Counted from the stretch's first letter, positions 1 through 5,407 are shown. The stretch: 5,553 nucleotides of DNA from Candidatus Zhuqueibacterota bacterium 4572_119 (GCA_002084535.1 NBLI01000141.1:1-5553); one strand, 5' to 3'. Notes: generated from the letters alone by a model not told the origin. Numbers and translations: made by a program.

Positions 1-1069
1 CGTATAATTGAATCATACCATCCATTATCGAGCGGTGATCTTTCCTGCTTCTTTTATCATCGTTGACATTTTGTTTTAGCCGGCTCAGTGAACCGAATGG
101 ATCGATAGAACCATTATGCAGATAAAACTGACCTTCGGTGATGTAACCAGTATTATCAGGAACCGGGTGCGTTACATCATCACCGGGCATAGTTGTAACT
201 GCCAAAACAGTAATGGATCCCGCGCCTTCAAAATCAACCGCTTTTTCATAACGAGCCGCCAACTGGCTGTAAAGGTCACCGGGATAGCCACGATTGGAAG
301 GAACTTGTTCCATCGTAATGGCGATTTCTTTCATGGCGTCAGCAAAGTTAGTCATATCGGTTAATAGAACCAATACTTCCTTTCCCTGTAAGGCAAACTT
401 TTCGGCAACCGCCAGGCTGAGGTCAGGCACCATTAAGCTTTCCACGATGGGATCGGATGCTGTATTCATAAAGAAAATAGATCGTGAAAGCGCGCCTCCC
501 TCTTCCAATGTATTTTTAAATTTCATATATTCATCATACTTCAATCCAATCCCGCCGAGAATAATCATATCAACTTCTGCCTGAAGCGCGACCCGCGCCA
601 GGAGTTCATTATAAGGCTCACCGGAGATTGAAAAGATTGGTAACTTTTGTGAGACAACCAACGAATTAAATACATCGATCATGGGAATATTTGTGCGGAT
701 CATTCTGTTGGGAATAATTCGTTTTGCCGGATTAACACTGGGACCTGCCACAGGGATGAGATTTTCAGTTAGCAGGGGACCTTTATCTCTCGGATTCCCG
801 GCGCCATCAAAAATGCGGCCCAGCATGTTATCCGAAAATGTTACTTCCATGGGGCGACCTAAAAAACGAACTTCATCATTAACCGACACTCCCCTGCTTC
901 CGGTAAAAACCTGTAACGACACAAAATCGCCTTCGATTTTAATGACCTGTGCCAAAGATTTTCCACGTTGTGAAGTAATCTCTGCCAATTCTTCATAACT
1001 CACATCGGGCGCTTTTACAGTAATAACATTTCCGCTGATCTGTAAAATTTTATTATAAACTTTTCTCAT
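1..1069 (-). CDS. atpB: V-type ATP synthase subunit B (non-catalytic), C-terminus cut by window edge
   Basis: Subunit B of the V-type ATPase alternates with subunit A in the A3B3 head and contributes to the nucleotide sites without catalysing hydrolysis. The 356 codons present run from ATG at 1069 to the window edge. The beta-barrel N-domain opens with MRKVYNKILQISGNV. In place of a Walker A lysine the nucleotide-binding fold has the family motif SISGEPYNEL (147-156). MEQVPSNRGYPGDLYSQLA follows at about 253-271, then DPFGSLSRL (323-331), whose Arg330 is the expected arginine finger. It ends in HRSIMDGMIQLY. Family members are about 430-460 residues, so roughly 80-100 C-terminal residues lie outside. 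The start overlaps the end of subunit A by 17 bases. A GAGGAG ribosome site at 1080-1085 lies inside atpA, 10 bases upstream. Identity is certain; D, I and K genes are expected next (inference). Confidence 0.97.
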   Translation of the reverse strand, partial: MRKVYNKILQISGNVITVKAPDVSYEELAEITSQRGKSLAQVIKIEGDFVSLQVFTGSRGVSVNDEVRFLGRPMEVTFSDNMLGRIFDGAGNPRDKGPLLTENLIPVAGPSVNPAKRIIPNRMIRTNIPMIDVFNSLVVSQKLPIFSISGEPYNELLARVALQAEVDMIILGGIGLKYDEYMKFKNTLEEGGALSRSIFFMNTASDPIVESLMVPDLSLAVAEKFALQGKEVLVLLTDMTNFADAMKEIAITMEQVPSNRGYPGDLYSQLAARYEKAVDFEGAGSITVLAVTTMPGDDVTHPVPDNTGYITEGQFYLHNGSIDPFGSLSRLKQNVNDDKRSRKDHRSIMDGMIQLY

Positions 1070-2795
1070 TTCCCGAGTACTCCTCTATTAATTTTTCGAT
1101 CACGTCTTCCTGAGTTTTAAAATCGGTTGATTTTTTTTCAATATAATTCCAGTCAATAAAAAGCTGACGCAATTTATTAAATACGCCGCGCGCTTCTTCT
1201 TTATCATCCATAGTAAAATCAGTATCAAGGATTTTTATCACTTTATTAAATACATATTGCTGCCGTTCTTCATCAGAGGCAGCATCAACCTTGTCAAAAG
1301 CATTTTGCTGTAAATAAACACTGTCCAGGAATTCGGATTTTAAATAAAGCTGAAAATCTTCAATTGAAGTCCCTTCTTCACCGACAACCATCATCATTTG
1401 CCCGACATCATTTCCACGTCTCAATATGTCGCGAGCCTGTTTAATGGTGTCCTCAGCAACAAAGCTGGTATATTTACTCCAACTGTCCAATGGATCGATT
1501 GACGGGAAACGACGGGCGTTTGCCCTGTCTCTTGACAATCCAAGAAAAGCGCCGACAACTTTTAAAGTTGATTGCGTGACCGGTTCCTCAAAGTTTCCCC
1601 CCGCCGGACTGACTGTGCCTCCGATGGTGAGACTAGCAATCTTGCCGTTGTTTAGCTCAACCAAACCGGAACGTTCATAAAATTCAGCGATTCTTGATTC
1701 AAGGTAAGCCGGAAATGCTTCTTCGCCCGGAATTTCTTCCAACCGCCCTGATAACTCGCGCATCGCCTGCGCCCAGCGCGAAGTTGAATCAGCGAGGAGC
1801 AAAACATCCAGTCCCATTTGTCGGTAATACTCACCCAGTGTGACCGCTGTGTAAACTGAAGCCTCTCGCGCCGCCACCGGCATCGAGCTTGTATTACAAA
1901 TGATAATTGTCCGCTCCATCAAAGTTTTACCGGTACGGGGATCTTCAAGCTCCGGGAATTCGCGCAATAGTTCAACGACCTCACCGGCACGCTCGCCGCA
2001 AGCAGCGACAATCACAATATCAACCTGGGCATGACGGCTCAAAATATGCTGGAGAACCGTTTTACCAGCGCCAAATGGTCCCGGCACACAAAAAGTTCCG
2101 CCTTTAGCTACCGGAAAAAAAGTATCAATAATTCTTGCCTGTGTTACCAGTGGTTCTACGGGTACAATTTTATCGCGATAGGACTCGATGGGGATTTTCA
2201 CAGGCCAGGTGAACCGCATGGTTACCTCGACTAAATTTCCTTTTTCATCTTTCAGTTTAGCGATCAAATCGTTCAGTTTGTATTCGCCTGGTTTGACGAT
2301 TTCTTCAACCGAGTATTCACCCTTAAAATGAAAAGGCACCATTATAAAATGTTTAAAAATACCTTCAGGAACATGCCCCAACGGCAATCCCTGGTAAACG
2401 ACGTCACCTTTTTTAGCAGTTGGTGTAAATTCCCATTTTTTTTCTTCATCAATGGGTTTTAACTCCACACCGCGCGGCAGAAAAAAGCCATAATGCTCCG
2501 CCAGTTCGGGCAGAGGGTTTTGCAGCCCATCATAAACCTGGCCCAGCAATCCGGGACCCAGTTGAACTGACAGCAATTCTCCACTAAATTCGACTTTGTC
2601 GTTAACTTTCAATCCCTTGGTGCTTTCAAAAACCTGCAAAAAGGCGACACCTTCTCCAATCCGAACGATTTCAGATTTCAGTCGTTCTTTACCTTTGATA
2701 ATATATGCGACTTCATTCTGCATTATTCTGCCATCAACCGCGGCAGAGACCATGTTTCCGCTAATCCCGATTATTTTACCTGTAATTAGGTTCAT
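1053..2795 (-). CDS. atpA: V-type ATP synthase subunit A (catalytic)
   Basis: This is the catalytic, ATP-hydrolysing or ATP-synthesising subunit of the cytoplasmic V1 head. The 580 residues are full length for the family. The N-terminal barrel (about 1-75) starts MNLITGKIIGISGNMV. The A-specific insertion, the non-homologous region, spans about 110-200. The P-loop is GPFGAGKT at 239-246 (Lys245, Thr246). GERAGE at 267-272 holds the catalytic Glu268. The Walker B strand VLLLAD ends at Asp336 and is followed by STSRWAQAMRE. RLEEIPGEEAFPAYL lies at 351-365. The C-terminal helical domain runs from about 450. GERAGE instead of GERGNE marks the Chlamydia/spirochaete/Bacteroidetes-like bacterial branch rather than the Thermus/archaeal one (from family knowledge). 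The start shares ATGA with the stop of the upstream DUF2764 gene. A GAGGT ribosome site lies 6 bases before the ATG. All key residues are present, so the enzyme should be active. Confidence 0.98.
   Translation of the reverse strand: MNLITGKIIGISGNMVSAAVDGRIMQNEVAYIIKGKERLKSEIVRIGEGVAFLQVFESTKGLKVNDKVEFSGELLSVQLGPGLLGQVYDGLQNPLPELAEHYGFFLPRGVELKPIDEEKKWEFTPTAKKGDVVYQGLPLGHVPEGIFKHFIMVPFHFKGEYSVEEIVKPGEYKLNDLIAKLKDEKGNLVEVTMRFTWPVKIPIESYRDKIVPVEPLVTQARIIDTFFPVAKGGTFCVPGPFGAGKTVLQHILSRHAQVDIVIVAACGERAGEVVELLREFPELEDPRTGKTLMERTIIICNTSSMPVAAREASVYTAVTLGEYYRQMGLDVLLLADSTSRWAQAMRELSGRLEEIPGEEAFPAYLESRIAEFYERSGLVELNNGKIASLTIGGTVSPAGGNFEEPVTQSTLKVVGAFLGLSRDRANARRFPSIDPLDSWSKYTSFVAEDTIKQARDILRRGNDVGQMMMVVGEEGTSIEDFQLYLKSEFLDSVYLQQNAFDKVDAASDEERQQYVFNKVIKILDTDFTMDDKEEARGVFNKLRQLFIDWNYIEKKSTDFKTQEDVIEKLIEEYSGNEKSL
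1080..1085 (-). promoter_or_regulatory. Ribosome binding site of atpB, inside atpA
   Basis: GAGGAG on the minus strand, 10 bases before the ATG at 1069. It supports that start, and with it the 17-base overlap with atpA. Ribosomes ending on atpA would terminate at 1053, just past the atpB start, which fits coupled translation of the two subunits needed 1:1. Confidence 0.65.
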
Positions 2796-3289
2796 TTAGC
2801 TACCTCATAAAGCATTTGAAATTTCTTCAGCCCTTCTTCTTTATTAAATTGAAAATACCTGCGTGTTATTTGTAACTTAAGATAATAGAGAATTAAAAAA
2901 CCCAGATCAAAATGGTGTTCCCGTTCCATTTCATCGAGTGTTTTCCAGCGCAATTCGAGTAATTTGATCTCTATTTCCAATGGATTACCTTCCTTGATTA
3001 AAGCCGCGGGAAAAGCAGTGGGCTTGTAATCAAGGTCTTTTTTTTGTGCTTCCCGGAACCTGGCAATATCGGTGCGAACCTGATTTTCAAAATCTTTGTA
3101 TTCCCGCAAAGTCAGGGGATCCTGTTTGTCAAATAAATAATTTTTCAAATCTATGCTTTCAAGAATTTGAAAATCTTTCGCTGCCATCCATTTTTCCGCC
3201 TCCACCAAAAAAGTTTCTACAGTTATTTCCGTCTCTTTTCCAAAAAACAGAGAGGGCAGTTGAGAAATGATATAATAATATTTGTCCAT
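2792..3289 (-). CDS. DUF2764 family protein of the V-type ATPase operon
   Basis: A 165-residue soluble, charged, mainly helical protein without membrane segments. The N-terminus MDKYYYIISQLPSLFFG is the family signature (YYY-IS-LP-L). The middle (55-125) is rich in Glu, Lys and Arg and likely helical. The end (129-160) is an aromatic helix pair, LGFLILYYLKLQITRRYFQF. In Chlamydia, Borrelia and Bacteroidetes a gene of this family always sits between subunits E and A, where Thermus has C and F. The common inference is that it replaces subunit C or another stalk part; this is not proved by the sequence. Its start overlaps the atpE stop by one base (TAATG) and its stop overlaps the atpA start (ATGA). 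Only a weak GGA lies upstream, so translation probably depends on coupling to atpE. It seems short for the family, some members of which exceed 200 residues. Confidence 0.85.
   Translation of the reverse strand: MDKYYYIISQLPSLFFGKETEITVETFLVEAEKWMAAKDFQILESIDLKNYLFDKQDPLTLREYKDFENQVRTDIARFREAQKKDLDYKPTAFPAALIKEGNPLEIEIKLLELRWKTLDEMEREHHFDLGFLILYYLKLQITRRYFQFNKEEGLKKFQMLYEVAK
2802..2806 (-). promoter_or_regulatory. Ribosome binding site of atpA
   Basis: GAGGT on the minus strand, 6 bases before the ATG at 2795, within the last codons of the DUF2764 gene. It confirms the ATGA overlap start and suggests atpA can re-initiate efficiently, unlike the DUF2764 gene, which lacks a clear site. Confidence 0.65.
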
Positions 3290-3885
3290 TATTTTTTATC
3301 CAATATTTCTTTCAACTTTGGATTGATGAGCGACTTTATAAATTCTGAAATCGCGTCATCAGAAAAATCATAGTAAACCTGCTCATCTTTCAAGCCAATT
3401 TTAAATCCGCTGGAAATATCGTTGCTCACGCGGATGGTTATCGAATCTTTTAGCTGTTTTTTTAGCCCTTTAAATAGCAGTGATTCCAGTTGCTTTTTGT
3501 CTTTTTCATTGACAACCACATCAGCTTTGCTGTCCTTTGCCCAACTATCAACAATCCCCTGAATCAACCCTGTCAGGAAATCCGGCTTCAGACTATCCGC
3601 GACTTCTTTTTTAAACACATTATCAAAGATACTATTAATTCTTTCTTTTAATAAAAGTTCAGCATTTCGTGCTGCTTGTTGAATATCCGCCTCCGCATTC
3701 GTACGGAATTGTCCCGCTTGTTTCTTTCCGTCACTGATAATTTTATCAGCCTCTTTTTTTGCGTCCCCGACAATCCCGGCTGCTTTTTTCTTTGCTTCTG
3801 CCAGTATTTCATCCGCGGATTTCTGACCAGCTTCGATTCCTTCTTTTTTTATTTTTTCAATGAGGCTGTCTAATTTGACATCCAT
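3289..3885 (-). CDS. atpE: V-type ATP synthase subunit E (peripheral stalk)
   Basis: Subunit E forms the peripheral stalk that holds the A3B3 head static against the membrane stator. The 198 residues match the usual length (about 190-210). Residues 1-95 form one long charged alpha helix rich in Ala, Lys and Glu with repeating pieces such as ADEILAEAKKKAAG and DAKKEADKII, the coiled-coil stalk. Residues 100-198 form the alpha/beta head that contacts the top of subunit B. This part includes ADVVVNEKDKKQLESLL, SSGFKIG (158-164) and YYDFSDDAISEFI (171-183), where E proteins typically have a glycine-Phe turn then a Tyr-Asp-Phe strand. A strong AGGAGG site supports the ATG at 3885. No partner G/H stalk subunit is visible in the window. 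The stop overlaps the next start as TAATG. The helix is low complexity, but the head motif and the neighbours make the call secure. Confidence 0.93.
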   Translation of the reverse strand: MDVKLDSLIEKIKKEGIEAGQKSADEILAEAKKKAAGIVGDAKKEADKIISDGKKQAGQFRTNAEADIQQAARNAELLLKERINSIFDNVFKKEVADSLKPDFLTGLIQGIVDSWAKDSKADVVVNEKDKKQLESLLFKGLKKQLKDSITIRVSNDISSGFKIGLKDEQVYYDFSDDAISEFIKSLINPKLKEILDKK

Positions 3886-3957
3886 CGAGATTCCTCCTGA
3901 TTTTTATTGCTTTTTAAACTATAAATAACACGTTTTCCAATATCGTTTTAAAATTTT
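3886..3957 (-). other. 72-base AT-rich gap between the small membrane gene and atpE
   Basis: It holds the atpE ribosome site and otherwise AT-rich DNA. I see no convincing hairpin terminator. TTGGAA and TATAGT occur on the minus strand but are spaced too closely (11 bases) to be a sigma-70 pair. The gap could carry a second promoter for the ATPase block, but nothing here proves it. Confidence 0.4.
3893..3898 (-). promoter_or_regulatory. Strong ribosome binding site of atpE
   Basis: Perfect AGGAGG on the minus strand, 7 bases before the ATG at 3885. It is the best match to the anti-Shine-Dalgarno in the operon. It suggests that atpE is the main entry point for ribosomes on the E - DUF2764 - A - B block and is not coupled to the small gene upstream. 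Confidence 0.8.
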
Positions 3958-4146
3958 CTATTTTTCACTTTCTTTATTCATCCCTGCTTTTGCCCAACGC
4001 GAGCCCAGGGTGATTCCTCCCACAATCCCAATGATAATTCCATACACAACGCTTTCCATAAGAATACCAAGAAAATAACCCAACAATATTCCAATAATAA
4101 CACCCGTCCATAGACGGATTCTAACTTTTGCAGGATAGCTACTCAT
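3958..4146 (-). CDS. Small two-helix glycine-zipper membrane protein heading the V-ATPase operon
   Basis: A 62-residue protein of unassigned family. A basic N-terminus (Lys7, Arg9, Arg11) precedes membrane helix 1 (about 13-30) with glycines at 15, 19, 23 and 27. Glu31 sits at the turn. Helix 2 (about 33-48) has glycines at 36, 40, 44 and 48, and a charged tail SRWAKAGMNKESEK follows. Both helices thus carry an exact four-glycine GxxxGxxxGxxxG zipper. The segments GVIIGILLGYFLGI and GIIIGIVGGITLGS match at 8 of 14 positions, suggesting an internal duplication. The basic start predicts both ends in the cytoplasm. A strong AAGGTGAT site supports the ATG. It lies 72 bases upstream of atpE on the same strand. 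The position and the hairpin layout recall the AtpI/AtpZ leader proteins of F-type operons (inference; those are longer). It could instead be an unrelated small membrane protein. That it is a real gene is fairly sure; its role is not. Confidence 0.75.
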   Translation of the reverse strand: MSSYPAKVRIRLWTGVIIGILLGYFLGILMESVVYGIIIGIVGGITLGSRWAKAGMNKESEK

Positions 4147-4151
4147 TTTCT

Positions 4152-4159
4152 ATCACCTT
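4152..4159 (-). promoter_or_regulatory. Ribosome binding site of the small membrane protein gene
   Basis: AAGGTGAT on the minus strand, 5 bases before the ATG at 4146. It is a long match to the 16S anti-Shine-Dalgarno (GGTGAT part). It is good evidence that this short reading frame is truly translated. Confidence 0.7.
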
Positions 4160-4181
4160 GTTTTCAGATAATACAAAAAAA

Positions 4182-4210
4182 TATCTATCTTGCTGAAAAA
4201 TAAAGGTCAA
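4182..4210 (-). promoter_or_regulatory. Candidate promoter of the V-ATPase operon
   Basis: On the minus strand TTGACC (4205-4210, five of six to TTGACA) is followed after 17 bases by TAGATA (4182-4187), a poor match to TATAAT. An alternative downstream TATTAT (4168-4173) is a better -10 but has no -35 at the right distance. The site lies 35 bases before the first start codon of the operon, in an AT-rich stretch where chance matches are frequent. The -10 is weak, so this is only a suggestion. Confidence 0.3.
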
Positions 4211-4393
4211 AATTGGGAGAAATGCTAAATTTGATTTTTTTTTATTCATTCGCTATGGAGAGATCAGGCTGGGAACTTCTTTTTATTATTTGAAATATAT
4301 TCAATGAATTAAGTTAAAACGATAATAAATTTCAAGCAAAAAAGCAAGTAATATTTGCATAATTTTGTAACACATCAGGTATGGAAGTATTCA

Positions 4394-4408
4394 AGATGTC
4401 GCACACTT
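4394..4408 (+). repeat. Left terminal inverted repeat of element copy 1
   Basis: AGATGTCGCACACTT is the inverted complement, with one mismatch, of 4661-4675. The same 15 bases recur exactly in copy 2 at 5454-5468. Confidence 0.7.
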
Positions 4409-4428
4409 GATATTGTAATTGTTGATAC

Positions 4429-4445
4429 TTTCAAGAAACTTGAAA
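4429..4445. repeat. Perfect 7-bp hairpin at the left junction of the insert
   Basis: TTTCAAG - AAA - CTTGAAA is a perfect stem of 7 with a loop of 3, starting at the point where copy 1 departs from copy 2. It may be the end structure of the inserted segment. Confidence 0.5.
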
Positions 4446-4451
4446 CAGCTT

Positions 4452-4479
4452 TTAGCAATTAACTGTTAGCTATTAGCTT
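4452..4479 (+). repeat. Four degenerate tandem heptamers (TTAGCTA-like)
   Basis: TTAGCAA, TTAACTG, TTAGCTA and TTAGCTT follow each other without gaps. All four begin with TTA, and three begin with TTAGC. Rows of this heptamer occur between genes in various bacteria (from memory); no function is known to me. Confidence 0.55.
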
Positions 4480-4504
4480 AAAATACAATCAGTTATGTCG
4501 TGTC

Positions 4505-4540
4505 ATTCCAGTTCCGCCGCTTTTTTGTGGAGGCTGGAAT
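4505..4540. repeat. Imperfect hairpin, ATTCCAG / CTGGAAT
   Basis: ATTCCAG (4505-4511) pairs exactly with CTGGAAT (4534-4540). The inner stem is imperfect, pairing TTCC and GCC with GGAGG, around a T-run. It resembles the widespread intergenic GTCATTCC...GGAATC repeat hairpins of bacterial genomes. No T-tract follows on either strand, so it is not called a terminator. Confidence 0.5.
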
Positions 4541-4543
4541 CTC

Positions 4544-4560
4544 CTTATTTAAAAAATAAG
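4544..4560. repeat. AT-rich 7-bp palindrome
   Basis: CTTATTT - AAA - AAATAAG, a perfect stem of 7 with a 3-base loop, directly after the ATTCCAG hairpin. The stem is weak because it is nearly all A and T. Confidence 0.4.
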
Positions 4561-4660
4561 TTTCTCATATTAAATTAGATTCGATTTATTAACGGATCGC
4601 TGGCACTATCCAGGAAATCAACAAATATAATTGTTGATGGTACAATTTATTACTTAGTTG

Positions 4661-4675
4661 AAGTGTACGACATCT
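4661..4675 (-). repeat. Right terminal inverted repeat of element copy 1
   Basis: AAGTGTACGACATCT reads AGATGTCGTACACTT on the minus strand, 14 of 15 identical to the left terminus. The first 11 of its bases recur at the window end in copy 2 (5543-5553), where the last four are cut off. Confidence 0.7.
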
Positions 4676-4852
4676 CTGTCTGCCACCAGCAACGGAGGTA
4701 TTACATAATTTTAAAAAATGAAACGGTCAAGTTTTTTAGAAGTGAAATGTTTGTAATGGCAGCAGAAATACTGAATAAATTCTTGACTGCTGATTTTAAT
4801 CGAAACAAGAAAATGAAATATTTGCCAATTTCCATTTATAGTAAAAGCGGCA

Positions 4853-5398
4853 TTATCTCGGAGGATACGCTTCTTTTGCAGTAACGGTAAAAGTCTCATA
4901 AAGATAGACTGCTACACCTGTAATATAAAGCGTCCATAAAATATAAATGATAACATCAGCCATTGTCGCTGAAGTTAATGGCTCAAATCCCATAAATTCT
5001 TCAAAAACATGAGCAAGCCAATTTTTTGTCCAAATATTTATCGAACGGCTTAAGATTGAAATAATTGATGCCATAACAATCGATATCCAAATTTTTAATT
5101 TGTTCAATCTACCACCTGCAAAGTGACCGATAAAAAAAGTTAGTAATCCGAAAATAAACGCTAACCAGATAACCAGAGAGCTATAAACACCGTAACGTTG
5201 AATCGCTACCCATTCAGATCTCCTTATTAAAAATGAATCTTTTACATCTGATTCAGATTTTTGATCATTTTGTCCTAACACCTGTCTTTGCGGCGTTCTC
5301 CTGGTTTTCGAATCATATTGAGATGTCGCCAAAGTAGCAACGCCAATAATCAAAAACAATGTTAGCATTAATATAATTTTCAAGTTGTTTTGAATCAT
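4853..5398 (-). CDS. Hypothetical membrane protein with four predicted membrane segments
   Basis: 181 residues; I do not recognise the family. A hydrophobic N-terminus (7-25, LKIILMLTLFLIIGVATLA) could be a signal sequence or first membrane helix. A polar linker rich in Arg, Gln, Ser and Asp follows (26-68). Further membrane segments lie at about 70-91, 103-121 and 148-168. Between the last two is a short loop containing WTKNWLAHVFEEFMGFEP. No catalytic or metal-binding motif is evident. I chose ATG at 5398 because GGAG lies 9 bases before it; a TTG at 5413 would add five residues but has no fitting ribosome site. The gene stands alone between two copies of the inverted-repeat element, and copy 2 begins 28 bases upstream of its start. 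It shares the ATPase operon's strand but is separated from it by about 700 bases, so a functional link is not implied. Confidence 0.7.
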   Translation of the reverse strand: MIQNNLKIILMLTLFLIIGVATLATSQYDSKTRRTPQRQVLGQNDQKSESDVKDSFLIRRSEWVAIQRYGVYSSLVIWLAFIFGLLTFFIGHFAGGRLNKLKIWISIVMASIISILSRSINIWTKNWLAHVFEEFMGFEPLTSATMADVIIYILWTLYITGVAVYLYETFTVTAKEAYPPR

Positions 5399-5407
5399 AT
5401 GAACCAA

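Larger units (their letters stand above)
4430..4604. mobile_element. About 175-bp insert splitting repeat copy 1
   Basis: Copy 2 reads GTTGAT-ACT-ATCCAGG without interruption. Copy 1 reads GTTGAT-ACT, then this segment, then ACT-ATCCAGG. ACT therefore stands on both sides (4427-4429 and 4605-4607), as a 3-base target duplication would. Loss of the segment from copy 2 by recombination between the two ACTs is equally possible. Inside are three hairpins and a row of heptamers but no coding frame, and the two ends are not inverted repeats of each other. It looks like a small nested repeat or a mosaic of repeats; the family is not recognised. Confidence 0.5.
4366..4675. repeat. Repeat element copy 1, with terminal inverted repeats, interrupted
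   Basis: The left part, 4366-4429, matches 5426-5489 with 6 mismatches in 64 bases. The right part, 4605-4671, matches 5487-5553 with 3 mismatches in 67. Between them copy 1 carries extra DNA that copy 2 lacks. Inner termini AGATGTCGCACACTT (4394-4408) and AAGTGTACGACATCT (4661-4675) are inverted repeats, 14 of 15. The left terminus can also fold on itself (TCAAG/CTTGA and TGT/ACA around CGC, one bulged A). No transposase is present, so a non-autonomous, MITE-like element is the best reading. The true left boundary is unclear, because similarity runs 28 bases beyond the inverted repeat. No target duplication is seen. Confidence 0.7.
4147..4852. other. 706-base stretch without a supported gene: operon leader plus repeat element
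   Basis: From 4147 to 4365 it holds the ribosome site and candidate promoter of the ATPase operon. It also has a small near-palindrome, TTGAA-ATATA-TTCAA, at 4290-4304 that could be an operator or chance. From 4366 to 4675 lies repeat copy 1 with its insert. From 4676 to 4852 I see no motif. A reading frame on the plus strand stays open from 4579 to 4884 but has no good start and no family resemblance. No tRNA or terminator is evident. The DNA is clearly more AT-rich than the ATPase genes. Confidence 0.6.

Noticed and set aside
116..998. Plus-strand ORFs opposite subunit B
   Set aside because: The minus-strand translation here is an uninterrupted, fully conserved V-ATPase B subunit; the plus frames are shadows of it.
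1053..2795. F-type ATP synthase alpha/beta subunits instead of V-type A/B
   Set aside because: The larger subunit has the insertion at about 110-200 and GPFGAGKT typical of V-type A, the smaller has SISGEPYNEL without a Walker lysine, and E and DUF2764 genes precede them.
1426..2799. Other ORFs overlapping subunit A in both strands
   Set aside because: All overlap the intact 580-residue catalytic subunit and none has a recognisable product or ribosome site.
4505..4560. Rho-independent terminator from the two neighbouring hairpins
   Set aside because: The stem of the first is imperfect and is not followed by a run of T on either strand; the second is nearly all A and T with no GC-rich stem.
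4663..4884. Plus-strand ORF of 73 codons starting with GTG in the repeat end
   Set aside because: The start lies within the inverted repeat, there is no ribosome site before it, it overlaps the end of the better-supported minus-strand gene, and the product resembles no family. It is kept only as a low-interest observation within the larger open frame.
4711..4899. Minus-strand ORF of 62 codons overlapping the end of the orphan membrane gene
   Set aside because: It overlaps the orphan gene in another frame, has no ribosome site, and its composition looks like translated AT-rich noncoding DNA.
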